Source of the DNA: Bifidobacterium mizhiense
GTDB taxonomy: Bacteria; Actinomycetota; Actinomycetes; Actinomycetales; Bifidobacteriaceae
Reading direction: 5' to 3'
NCBI RefSeq assembly: GCF_020884755.1
Contig: NZ_BPWE01000001.1
Coordinates: 558,001 to 622,000, forward strand
Length of the DNA: 64,000 nt
A program made the translations under genes and the position numbers. Positions 45,635 to 55,173 of this stretch are shown here, in pieces. The notes below the pieces were generated by a model, which saw only the letters and a list, made by a program, of their open reading frames with translations, was not told the DNA's origin and made no database searches. How positions within the stretch are numbered: the stretch's first letter is position 1; every line of letters starts with the position of its first letter.

Positions 45635-45737
45635 GGCATCTTCTCCTTATTCTTGTTTTATCTATCAGCTTTGCCTTCAGCCCTTGATCTCTTATGTGAG
45701 AACATATAGTTGAACTGTATTTGTTATATGATGGCGA

Positions 45738-46475
45738 TTATTCTTCTGAAGATCGGTCCTTAGCATTTGTCTGATTTACCTGAGCATTGAAATACTCACG
45801 AGCCCACCTATCAAAGGCCGAAGAACTGCTATTAGGAAATTGCAAATCATACAAATCGCGAGCGAAGCTGTTGTAGTCTAACGAAACACTCTGGCCCCGC
45901 ATCATGCGTATCAATGAATATAAATGATGCCTAATATTGTCAAAATCAGGGAAATCCTCCATGGACTGCAATTGTTTGAGGATTGGGGTGACTTTCGACC
46001 CTAAGTCGTCTTGTTTCCCATCTATTTCAAAGCAGGCATGACCAAAACTATGCAAATTTTGCGGCCCAACATTGTTGGCCTGTTCGGACATGGCTCCGGT
46101 TGTATCCATACGGCCGGGCATCCATGCCATGGCTTCAGATTTTGATTGCTGATGCAGTGCATACACCTGCAGTGAAGTAGCGATGGCTCTGATTTCAGGT
46201 TTTATATAATAGTCGCTTTCATCGGTCGGATCACCCAAGGTCTCTCGCGGCCAATCACTGTATAAATCAATACCCACACTTAACCATCGCACCGCTCCAG
46301 TATCCAAGCCTTTCCTCAACAAAGCCATGCGGCCCCTAGCGTCGGAACTGGAACCAGAGATATATGCGGACTGCAGTCTTCTAATTTTCTGATTAACATA
46401 CTTGCCTAATGCCCTCCTCCGATCACTGCGAGTCGGGACAGATGAAGCACTTCTGCTCGTATTCGATTGCATCAT
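45738..46475 (-). CDS. cse2: Cse2 (CasB) Cascade small subunit
   Basis: 245 residues, mostly alpha-helical, with ARGRMALLRKGLDTGAVRW and the C-terminal VSLDYNSFARDLYDLQFP motif of Cse2 (DYxxLaxDLyxwQ). Stabilises the target DNA R-loop. It follows cse1 by 2 bp. A 103-bp gap separates it from cas7. Confidence 0.92.
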   Translation of the reverse strand: MMQSNTSRSASSVPTRSDRRRALGKYVNQKIRRLQSAYISGSSSDARGRMALLRKGLDTGAVRWLSVGIDLYSDWPRETLGDPTDESDYYIKPEIRAIATSLQVYALHQQSKSEAMAWMPGRMDTTGAMSEQANNVGPQNLHSFGHACFEIDGKQDDLGSKVTPILKQLQSMEDFPDFDNIRHHLYSLIRMMRGQSVSLDYNSFARDLYDLQFPNSSSSAFDRWAREYFNAQVNQTNAKDRSSEE

Positions 46476-46477
46476 AA

Positions 46478-48310
46478 TTAGCCCTCCGTATCTTTTTTGA
46501 TGGTGCTATGCCTATCACTTGGAAGAGGCCCCAAATAAACATTCAATTTGTGTTTGAACCGCATGAAAAGAACAGCAGCTGACAAACTTACCGTTTTTTT
46601 CTTCCTGCGTTCACCTTCGGTCGTCTTCGACGAACTCCGGATATATTTCGAGGCAAACGAAGGGGCTGAAGCATTTTTGCGACATTCCCAACCTATTTCG
46701 ATTAAATTACGATGTATTGCGTCATACCATTCTTGTCTGTAATCTTCAATATCCATCACCGGGGTGTAATCGCTGATCCGCTCACGGAATAAGGAATCCA
46801 GTGATTCATATGCTCGTTCTTTAACAGCCTCGGAAGCTATTTTGTATCTTTTTTGCTGAGACTTAGTCACCGAATCTTCATTGGCCTGATTTCCGGACGA
46901 TTCTTCCAAACAACCAGCCATTTTTGCCAATGCATCGACTGACTTCTCAGTTTGCTCAACTGCGTTCACGATTACATCTACTGCTGCAGAGTCTAATCGG
47001 AACAATTGCACACTGGCATCAAGATAATCGTCAACTGAATCGACATAATTTGCTTGATATTGTCCATAGGTCATAGCTTGAGTGTGAATGCGGGCCAACT
47101 TGAGAACGCTACCAGAAGCATCATCGCCGAGACAACCATTCACCAGCAGGTATTCCAACCATTTAATGACCCCAGGGCGAGTATCCTCGCTTTCACCTGC
47201 ACCGTTATTACCGGCACTAATCAATGGTTGCAACTGTCTCCATATAGCTTTGTCGGCTGTAAACGTTACTGGAACACGCGGTAAAGTCGGCAATTGTAAC
47301 TCTTTGCGTTTTTTCTCAGTTCCATATCTCCAAGCTGACATAGGCTCCAGTGAATCCATGTTGTGTGCTTGTATGACATCACCGTAGCAACTGATGACTC
47401 CGATTACATTCCGTCCAGATTGGTCCGGTATCAAGCGAACTCGGCGAGATTGAAGCGTAAGCAAATCAACTATTCCGCTAAGATGATAATGATCATTCAA
47501 GTCGGGACCGGCAGGTTCTCTCTCCCAAGCCGGACGATCTTGAGGATTACCAAACCAGATATCTTCCCTTGTTCTCCTATATGGATTAAACAGGCACCAA
47601 TTCAACATAAGTGTACGAAACAGGGAATCTTGCTCAAGGTAAACACAGCCTAAAGCTCCCAACCACCCTGTTTGAACCCTAGACTTAGGGGCGACTACTT
47701 TCCCACTCGTTACATGCGTCTCCCCTACTACCGGAGATTTGTTGCCCGCTATGTCAAATGCTTGAAAAAACAGCAGCCAGCGCGCCGCTTCCGCTGAAGA
47801 CAGCTTTTTCAAATCGTTTCGATGACGCATAGAAAACACGAATTTATCAGCCTTGGGTACGTCACCCTCAAGCTCACCTACACTATCAAACTCTTTCTTA
47901 GCCGGGTATGATAATTCCGGTGTTTGATAAAAGGGATGTTTTGCGTCAAATAAATTGAAGCGATCATAGAATTGATTAAAATAATCCAGAATTATTTGCG
48001 TGTTAAAATGTCCTGCCTGCCACTCTCTTTTCCACAGTTTTCGAAGATCCGCTATATTAACTTCACCCGATCCAGGACCATAATTTCGGCCATAAGCTCG
48101 ATACAGTATTGCCACAAGCAATCTCAGCAAAGGCAAATCCTGATTAGGCATATCATTCGCGAACTTCTTGATCTTATGAGCATTGACTAAAACATCACGA
48201 AGAGAAACCGCACTAGCACAACCGTCTGTATCAATGACGTTTATCCAAGGTTCTTCCAGGAGATTGTATTTGGGCCTTCCTTCTTCGGCCGCTTCACCGA
48301 TATCGTGCAT
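46478..48310 (-). CDS. cse1: Cse1 (CasA) Cascade large subunit
   Basis: 610 residues. Recognises the PAM and recruits Cas3. N-terminus RPKYNLLEEPWINVIDTDG is the Cse1 hallmark, followed by LLRLLVAILYRAYG and the FYQTPEL, CYGDVIQAHNMDSLEPMSAWRY segments. I chose the ATG at 48310, nine bases after AGGAGG; the frame is open to 48343. Confidence 0.94.
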   Translation of the reverse strand: MHDIGEAAEEGRPKYNLLEEPWINVIDTDGCASAVSLRDVLVNAHKIKKFANDMPNQDLPLLRLLVAILYRAYGRNYGPGSGEVNIADLRKLWKREWQAGHFNTQIILDYFNQFYDRFNLFDAKHPFYQTPELSYPAKKEFDSVGELEGDVPKADKFVFSMRHRNDLKKLSSAEAARWLLFFQAFDIAGNKSPVVGETHVTSGKVVAPKSRVQTGWLGALGCVYLEQDSLFRTLMLNWCLFNPYRRTREDIWFGNPQDRPAWEREPAGPDLNDHYHLSGIVDLLTLQSRRVRLIPDQSGRNVIGVISCYGDVIQAHNMDSLEPMSAWRYGTEKKRKELQLPTLPRVPVTFTADKAIWRQLQPLISAGNNGAGESEDTRPGVIKWLEYLLVNGCLGDDASGSVLKLARIHTQAMTYGQYQANYVDSVDDYLDASVQLFRLDSAAVDVIVNAVEQTEKSVDALAKMAGCLEESSGNQANEDSVTKSQQKRYKIASEAVKERAYESLDSLFRERISDYTPVMDIEDYRQEWYDAIHRNLIEIGWECRKNASAPSFASKYIRSSSKTTEGERRKKKTVSLSAAVLFMRFKHKLNVYLGPLPSDRHSTIKKDTEG

Positions 48311-48388
48311 TGATGCATACCTCCTTTGACAAATTTCACCCATCTCTCAGCCAGCGCAACAACTGCGAACTTCAAAGGTTGACATAAG

Positions 48389-51300
48389 CTAGCTCCTTTC
48401 ACCACTATCAACAGCCGCCGTGGTGAGCCCTTCTTCTCGAGAATATTCGATCTGAAAACCACCTATCGTCGTGGTGTACAACATTTTATCTGAACCATTT
48501 AGACTCACTTCTTTGAGAACCAATGGATGACATCCAAGTAACAAAGTTGAATCACACCAAGCATTAGTTAGGTCTCTTGCACGTTTATCTACTTCTACGA
48601 GTAAATCCCTAGCCTTTTCGCAAACGGATGGTGGAAGTCTGACTGCAGATTGCAGTATTAGTTGTGCCAGAAAACTGCTGGGTTCTTTGTCAGTAGGCAC
48701 CGGAGACCCGCATGGAACATTCTCACTCCCCACCCAAGGCAATAGAGCAACACCATCGGCGCATTGACGTAAAAGAACCACCTCCACAGAATCCTTCATA
48801 TCCCTAACAGCTCGTTGAGCTTCCTCATCAACCTGTGAATCTACAGTTTTGTTAAACAAATCCACCAGTGTCCTCGACTCATCATCAACAGCAAAAGCGG
48901 AATCTGTGATTAGATAGGCGTTAGCCTTATGAATCTCATCTTTTTCATTCTCAGCGCGACGCTTTACACCAAAGCAATACTTTTGTCGCCATTGCTGAGG
49001 TATTCGCCGTGCAACTCTTTTCTGTTCGTAGGCAGTCCGCACCAATGAGGCAATATCACCAGGAAGATTCAACTGACGGTGAGCACCATTCGCATACAAG
49101 CATAGCACAGCGAGGCCTTCGAGTAGAGAAGCAGGCTCATATACGCTATCCACACCGTCTGAGAATGTCGGTCCACCTGCGGCCCAGGAACCAATGCCTC
49201 GCAGATAACAGAAGGCCCTCTGCAGACCGGCTGGGCGGTCGCTCTCTTCTTCTCCACGATGATGTCGATGCAGACGGCCCATACGTTGCAGAAGAATATC
49301 AATGGGAGCCACATCAGTTACCATGAGGTCGAAGTCAATGTCCAAGGATTGTTCCAAGACCTGAGTGCCCACTACGACTAGTCTGCGTCGACGTCTGCCA
49401 TTTGCCAGAGTCGCGTTCGGCCCCAATTCCTCCCGCAATCTCCGTTCGTTATCCATGCGATCCCGATCAATGAAGCGTGAATGCGTCAATCTAACTTCAG
49501 TTGGATCGAATACCTCTGCCAAGGCAGAAGCAGTTAGCTGAGCACGCCTCACAGTGTCACAGATCACGGCCGCACAACCGCCATCGGCTAGCCTCTCCTG
49601 TAGTAAGTTCGTCAGATGCTCAATATCGTCATCTATAACCTGGCAGTCAATGTCGACCGAACGGCCCGAAGGTCGCACCTTACAAGTTCGTCGATTTATC
49701 CCCGACGTATACGTGATGAGCGGATAGGCATCCATATCGGCCGAGTCGACTAATTTGCTAACTGCTAACTTCTGTCCATCGGAAATACGCGCGTTGGCAG
49801 CATCATCCTCATCGGCAACTACGGAATGGTGAAGCGTGCATCCATCCCGCTTTTGGAAACGACCCGATCCGTTGATCACAGACGCATAACCTTCCAGATA
49901 AGCGTCGACCAGCTCTTTACGCAGTGACGTAGGCAGTGTCGCCGATAGAAGAATGACCGGGGCATGGAACCCTCCCAGCCACTCCAGTGTTCGCTTGAGG
50001 TACTCACGCATGTATGTGTCGTAGGCGTGGCATTCATCGATAATCACGACTTTGTTAGCTAGAGCCAGTTGACGTAGACTTACATGCTTCATTTCTAGTG
50101 CTGCCATAAGGACCTGGTCTACGGTGCAAATCAGGAAATTTGCCAGAACGCCTTTCTTCCTCCCATGGAACCAATCATTCACTACCGCCTCAGGGTAAGT
50201 AGGCCGATATGGAGTTCGGTGAGCAGCAGAAGTAGAAACCTGTGGGTTGTCATCGTCAAAAATTGATGAGGTAGCAGTGCTTGCAGCTGAAGTCCCCATC
50301 GACATAAATTCTTTATTGAGAGCTGCCTTGCTATGCCTGAGCGAAGTGGATTTTTCAGAACGACCCGCAGGCTGCGGTAAGTGGTCAATCCAGCTCTTAC
50401 AGCGTGAGAACATGGCATCGGTGGTGGCCATAGTAGGCAGAGCTACACATACACCTCCTCTGCCAGTCCGTTCAGCCAAGATTTCCGCACAGGCCAATGC
50501 AGCCTCGGTCTTTCCCTCGCCCATGGGAGCCTCAATGACCATGATTCCGGGTTGAGAAGTCGTTTCCGCCAGACGTACAGCCTGCTCCTGCACTGGCCGC
50601 GGATGAGCACCGGGCGGCAGCTCGAATCTAGACGCGAACCGCTCTTCGACGCCGATCTGGTCATGAACTGGCTCCCACTTCGGTGTCAGTTTGAGATTTC
50701 GCCAACCTCGCTCCTGTCGAGCCTGCAAACCAGCCTTGGTACGCACTGAATTAGCCAACTCCTGGGCCTGCGCATCATCGTTTCGGGGATTAAGTGGAAC
50801 CAAGGGGAACAGGTCATCTTTGCAGTTGCTGGCAATCCAGTCGGCCATGATGACCAACCCCTCAAGCACAGACTCAGCATAGATTTTTAATCTATGTCCA
50901 GCCAATCTGGCGAAGTCGTCGTCGGTTAGTCCGCACTGATTCGCGATGAACTTGATCAATTCGCGCTGAACTGTCACCCAGTCCTCGTAACCTTTGGCAA
51001 CTCCTATTCGCACATCCTCATCGGACTTGCGCAGAGCCACCAGCTTGGGAGGTTGACCATGGTGACCCCCGACGACACAGGCGTAGGATCTGGCCACGGC
51101 CTGATCCCAATGCTGAACCTTGGTCAAATACGACTCCAAAATCCGTTGGCCTGCTATGGAGTGGGTTGGTCTATTCAGTTCTGTCAGGGGGCGCTTTGGA
51201 AATTTCAGCCCCGCCTGCTGGGGTTTCTGCTGTAACGAGAGACCTCGCATACCCGATGCATGCGTCAGGGGCTTGCTCTGAAAAACCGGAGTCGCCTTGC

Positions 51301-51550
51301 CGATATCATGAACACCGGTGATAAACATACTGGCCTTACGCGCCAGTTCAGGATCACCGATATCACGAATGATGATCTCCTTGGTGCCAGAAGGCACCCA
51401 TTCAAGCCAGAGACGTTCAGCGACCGCCGCAGAGTCACTCAGATGAACGAACAGCTGTAACCAAAAACTATTATCCTGCCGGTTCGTCTTACCCCAAAGC
51501 GACATAGCCTTGACGCTCAAGCCCAAATCCGAAGGTATCAATTCAATCAA
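48389..51550 (-). CDS. cas3: Cas3 helicase-nuclease, type I-E
   Basis: 1053 residues. The HD nuclease domain is N-terminal (LFVHLSDSAAVAERLW and TGVHDIGKATPVFQ). The helicase has motif I APMGEGKTEAAL, the DECH box VIIDECHAYDTYM, SAT in LLSATLP and motif VI QRMGRLHRHH. All catalytic residues appear intact. There is no ATG near the expected N-terminus: TTG codons at 51550 and 51541 are possible, the latter with a better spaced GGGGG; the ATG at 51505 would cut family residues. First gene of the cas operon. Confidence 0.95.
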   Translation of the reverse strand: MIELIPSDLGLSVKAMSLWGKTNRQDNSFWLQLFVHLSDSAAVAERLWLEWVPSGTKEIIIRDIGDPELARKASMFITGVHDIGKATPVFQSKPLTHASGMRGLSLQQKPQQAGLKFPKRPLTELNRPTHSIAGQRILESYLTKVQHWDQAVARSYACVVGGHHGQPPKLVALRKSDEDVRIGVAKGYEDWVTVQRELIKFIANQCGLTDDDFARLAGHRLKIYAESVLEGLVIMADWIASNCKDDLFPLVPLNPRNDDAQAQELANSVRTKAGLQARQERGWRNLKLTPKWEPVHDQIGVEERFASRFELPPGAHPRPVQEQAVRLAETTSQPGIMVIEAPMGEGKTEAALACAEILAERTGRGGVCVALPTMATTDAMFSRCKSWIDHLPQPAGRSEKSTSLRHSKAALNKEFMSMGTSAASTATSSIFDDDNPQVSTSAAHRTPYRPTYPEAVVNDWFHGRKKGVLANFLICTVDQVLMAALEMKHVSLRQLALANKVVIIDECHAYDTYMREYLKRTLEWLGGFHAPVILLSATLPTSLRKELVDAYLEGYASVINGSGRFQKRDGCTLHHSVVADEDDAANARISDGQKLAVSKLVDSADMDAYPLITYTSGINRRTCKVRPSGRSVDIDCQVIDDDIEHLTNLLQERLADGGCAAVICDTVRRAQLTASALAEVFDPTEVRLTHSRFIDRDRMDNERRLREELGPNATLANGRRRRRLVVVGTQVLEQSLDIDFDLMVTDVAPIDILLQRMGRLHRHHRGEEESDRPAGLQRAFCYLRGIGSWAAGGPTFSDGVDSVYEPASLLEGLAVLCLYANGAHRQLNLPGDIASLVRTAYEQKRVARRIPQQWRQKYCFGVKRRAENEKDEIHKANAYLITDSAFAVDDESRTLVDLFNKTVDSQVDEEAQRAVRDMKDSVEVVLLRQCADGVALLPWVGSENVPCGSPVPTDKEPSSFLAQLILQSAVRLPPSVCEKARDLLVEVDKRARDLTNAWCDSTLLLGCHPLVLKEVSLNGSDKMLYTTTIGGFQIEYSREEGLTTAAVDSGERS

Positions 51551-52076
51551 CGCCCCCGCCGTTTATGTTTCAGTGACCTCGTCCATCGAGATACATCATT
51601 GAAGTACCAGTTCAAGTTTACAACCATAAACAAGCGGAGTCCTTAGGGACATATTGTTTTAGATCATCACCCTACAAGTTATATGCTGTCCTTCTATTTA
51701 GGAGATACTTGAAGCCAGCGTGAGTGGATAGGATTGTCCTTAAGTTTGCGGACAGCAACGAACTTAAAGGGCTGCTGCTTCTTTATTTGCATTGTGCATA
51801 TAGAAATACCATTCTCGCCTTTGAGATGAACGCGGATCGAAAAGGTTGTTTAGTAGATCAAACAGCCACTGTGACAAAAAATGTCATTATCACATTTGAA
51901 ATAGAAGGTGTATGGAAGTATATTTCTCAGCCACGATGCTGAATAGCCTAACCGTCATAGTAGGGAACAGCGACTTCACCAAGATCATGGCTTTATGCAT
52001 TGATCGCTTCCGCTTAACCGCTCGTCGGATTCACCGATACATAATTCAATACAGACTCCAGTCACTAGCCTCGGAT
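51551..52076. other. Intergenic region upstream of cas3
   Basis: 526 bp of AT-richer DNA with no credible gene; short open frames at 51724-51942 and 51912-52181 lack ribosome sites and family features. The cas operon promoter should lie here, but I could not assign hexamers with confidence. Confidence 0.5.
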
Positions 52077-52547
52077 TCAAACGCACCTGCACAGAAGCAC
52101 GACAGCCGAAGCAACCGGTCCGTCATGACTGAGAGCGATGTGCCAGCACAACTGCATTTGATCGAACTGACCACCGGTTAGAGGCAAGGAATCATAAAGC
52201 CTGGATTCCACGGAGGACTCTAGGTTGACACTCGGCCGTCCTCGACCGTCATCCAGAATCTCCACACCGCTCCAAGGAAAATCATTCAAACCATAGGGTG
52301 ATGGCTCAGATCCCAACGCCTGCGACCAGGCCTTGAGCACCGACTCCTTGCCGGCCCAGCGCACGGCCAAGTGCGCCGCTGTGTCGTCATGCTTGAGCAG
52401 GGCCCGCTGCTCGGCCTGCCGCCGCTCCCTTGGTGAGAACAAGCTTGTCATGCGCGTGCCCGGCATAGCCAGCTGCCGACCGAACTTCTCCAGATCGACC
52501 AGATCATGTCCCAACCCCAGCACTTGTCCAAACCCGGCATCATCCAT
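52077..52547 (-). CDS. acpS: Holo-[acyl-carrier-protein] synthase
   Basis: Transfers 4'-phosphopantetheine from CoA to a serine of ACP. Family marks: LGLGHDLVDLEKF (metal-binding Asp), FSPRERRQAEQR and HLAVRWAGKESVLKAW (Glu and Lys), then WHIALSHDGPVASAVVLL. I chose the ATG at 52547 as nearest to the usual start; ATG 52568 and TTG 52583 are in frame. The type I FAS at 55174 onward has no own transferase domain at its C-terminus, so this protein is its likely activator. Confidence 0.9.
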   Translation of the reverse strand: MDDAGFGQVLGLGHDLVDLEKFGRQLAMPGTRMTSLFSPRERRQAEQRALLKHDDTAAHLAVRWAGKESVLKAWSQALGSEPSPYGLNDFPWSGVEILDDGRGRPSVNLESSVESRLYDSLPLTGGQFDQMQLCWHIALSHDGPVASAVVLLCRCV

Positions 52548-52841
52548 AGGCCCGAGTATGCCCCCCATCGGCTCCTGCTGCAAATCATCCGATCAGAACT
52601 CGAAGACTCCGCAACGTCCCAACTGCGTCAGTAGCAGGAGTCACAACGCTGGCATAACGCTGTTGACCCGCCTGGCAACCGCCACTATCCAACAGTCCTC
52701 GATGTGTACCCTATCGTGTACCCATTTAGCCCGTAAATTGCCGATTACTGGGGAAAATCTCACTCAGTCAGGCTCGACCCTGCCCACTTCAAGAGGTTAG
52801 GAAACCCGCCAAGAATGTCGGAATACCAACGATTACCGTGG

Positions 52842-52912
52842 AGCGGGCGACGGGAATCGAACCCGCGTAATCAGTTTGGAAGACTGAGGCTCTACCATTG
52901 AGCTACGCCCGC
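52842..52912 (-). tRNA. tRNA-Gly (anticodon TCC)
   Basis: 71 nt that fold into a full cloverleaf: acceptor GCGGGCG/CGCCCGC, D-arm AGCTCAATGGTAGAGC, anticodon loop CTTCCAA (TCC at 52878-52880) and T-arm CGGGTTCGATTCCCG. The discriminator is T; CCA is followed by CGG on the minus strand, so TCCA is encoded. Confidence 0.97.
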
Positions 52913-55057
52913 AAAGCCGTTGGCTCGGTACAGAGCATAGCACATGGGCCGGTCGGAACATGCAGTACCTCGAACATCGCCCGGTTGAACTTGGCAATAA
53001 ACGTACGTATACATCACTGGGGAGAACCCCCTCGGTGGCATGGAAACCGGCGCTGATTACCCCTCCCCTGCGAATAACCATGAAGATTCGTACAGAAATT
53101 CTGATCCCTTGGCGGCTGGACTAGTCCCAGGCGGTTCATCCACCTTGAACAAGAGATCGCGCCATCGCCAGTATCGCTTCTCTGCGTATCCATGGATCAA
53201 TCCCCTGGATCCAAGGAACACCTTACCCGTACCAGCGACTGCCTGAGTACTACGGGATCATCCATGCTCACGCGGTGACCACTCCTTATCGAATGATATG
53301 CATGGAAAGAATAAACGTTCTGCACGGAACTTGGCTGACAGATTTCTGCAAGATTATCCATCTTTACAGAGCAATGAGAATCACACGGATAACGTGCTGC
53401 CATCCGATGTTAGAGAACGAAAATCAGAGGTAATTGGCATTGACAAATTCGCCACGCACAGCAGCCTTATTTTTCGAGAATGGGAATTCCGCTATGTCCG
53501 AACATCGATCACAAAAGTTGAAATCATGCTGGCGATAACAGTATGAGCATCAATTCTTCTGATAGCATTTACAGCAACATCAGTAAATATCTATTACGCG
53601 GTTCTCAAAAACGAGAACGGCGGGAAACAAGCAGTTGGCCACAGTTGGGAAAGGAACTATAGCCAAACATAATTGACGAGAAGTTAGCCAGGTTCTTCTG
53701 CTTTGACTAACGAAGAGATGAAATTTGTTTGCAGATAAGGTCAGATGCTAGCTTGCTGATGCGGAGCTACACCATAACCTATGCAACGACTTGTTCTGCT
53801 TTAGCGTCGACGATTTGACCCTACCTATTTTGACAGTCTTGCATCTTGCAGCTCCTTCTTAAGAAAGGGAATGGAATGATATCGGTGATTAAACATTGTC
53901 TGTCAGCATGTTCGGATGACCTCAAAAACAATTGGGACAAGCCTGATTACATGAAGCAACTCGCTGGGGCTACGATATTCGGGTTGTGCGGTGTCGCTTT
54001 CGGTGTCGCGATGTTCCTTGTATTTCCTTAGACATGAACGATAACTTGCTGCAATATGGCTATGCCCGCGAGCGCAGTGAGCACCGATAAGTGCGGTTCC
54101 TGAGCGGAAACGCTAGGTCAGTGCCAGTTACCCTTATTCACTGGCTGACGCTTCCTATGAGGGACACTTATCCGTGCGGCGTCAATAATTAGTGAGAGCT
54201 GGGCGACAACATCGCGCACACGCGGGGTTTGCCTGCCTTTGTTCCGAATAATAAAACGGTACTCCTTACAAATCACTCCATGCAGCATAGGTGCCTTCCA
54301 TTCCCAGGACCTGGCTGCAGGCATAAGGACTCATGTCCAGAAGACAAATCCGAATAGACCACTAGAAACAGGCAATCCCCTCAATGCAGTCAATCGCTTT
54401 ACCGCCGCAATTCCTTTTCCCTGCAAGTGGTGTGTCCGCTGAGATGCTCCTTGAGCAGAAGCAGAGAACCTGACTGATACGAAACGGCGATGACACTTGG
54501 GATGTCACCCCAACCCCCGCATACATCCAATTATGGTGACAGTGGCCATCCGCTAATCGTTCAATTGATCGACCGATCCGGCGGCATCAACAACCAGCGA
54601 CTCCCCCTGACTGTAGGCGTCCTGCCCACAGCTGAAGGGGAAAATATCGGCGTGGCTATGATAATCGGGCTTCTTGCCATGAGTATTATGGCAGCAAACC
54701 TCAGCAGTAGGAATTCCATTACAGCGATCACGAGCACTAAAACTTCGCACGAGTAAGAGGCCGGACACTCCCCCAAGACGAGTTCGGCCATTTGGGTGGC
54801 CCAGCAATAATCCCAAGTAAAATCTGGGTCACCCATCTACTTTTTATACCTTTTTGTGAAAAGGCTCCAATCGCAGCCTGGCAATAGCACACCGCCGGTT
54901 GAGCAACATGCAGGCAATATTCGGACAAAATCCCTTATGCGCAGCCATTACAACAGCTCCAATGACCAATAAGTCCTGACGACCAGATAGCTCGCATACC
55001 TGCAAGGGAGCCCTTGTACATAAGGCTTGAAGACAAGGGACAGCCGCACCCAATGGC
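52913..55057. other. Gene-poor region between tRNA-Gly and fas
   Basis: 2.1 kb with many stops in all frames. Only the short frame at 53876-54031 has a ribosome site and a sensible sequence. Frames at 53298-53546 and 54490-54756 (plus) and 54561-54836 (minus) lack both. No insertion sequence ends or direct attachment repeats were found next to the tRNA. Its composition is lower in GC than the flanking genes, so it may be decayed foreign DNA. Confidence 0.55.
53876..54031 (+). CDS. Small membrane peptide, possible
   Basis: 51 codons: MISVIKHCLSACSDDLKNNW, then a polar stretch and a C-terminal hydrophobic helix (LAGATIFGLCGVAFGVAMFLVFP). AAGAAAGGG lies upstream (about ten bases). A single-span small protein or bacteriocin-like peptide is conceivable; no family recognised. 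Confidence 0.4.
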   Translation: MISVIKHCLSACSDDLKNNWDKPDYMKQLAGATIFGLCGVAFGVAMFLVFP

Positions 55058-55095
55058 AAGACAATAAGGGAGGCGAGCCGTCTGGCCCACCTCCC
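55058..55095 (-). terminator. Terminator of fas
   Basis: A 12-bp stem (GGGAGGTGGGCC with GGCTCGCCTCCC, including two G-U pairs), 4-base AGAC loop, followed on the minus strand by TTATTGTCTTG, 79 bp after the fas stop codon. Confidence 0.8.
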
Positions 55096-55173
55096 CGATC
55101 ATCGCAATGACTGTTCCCTCACCGGACTCCCGCCTATTGCTTCAGACGGAAGTCCAGCTGGTTCACGCCGCTC

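Noticed and set aside
51724-51942. 72-codon frame upstream of cas3
   Set aside because: No ribosome site, no family similarity, not conserved-looking.
54490-54756. 88-codon frame with a hydrophobic segment
   Set aside because: No ribosome site; opposite-strand frames of equal length exist, so coding cannot be supported.
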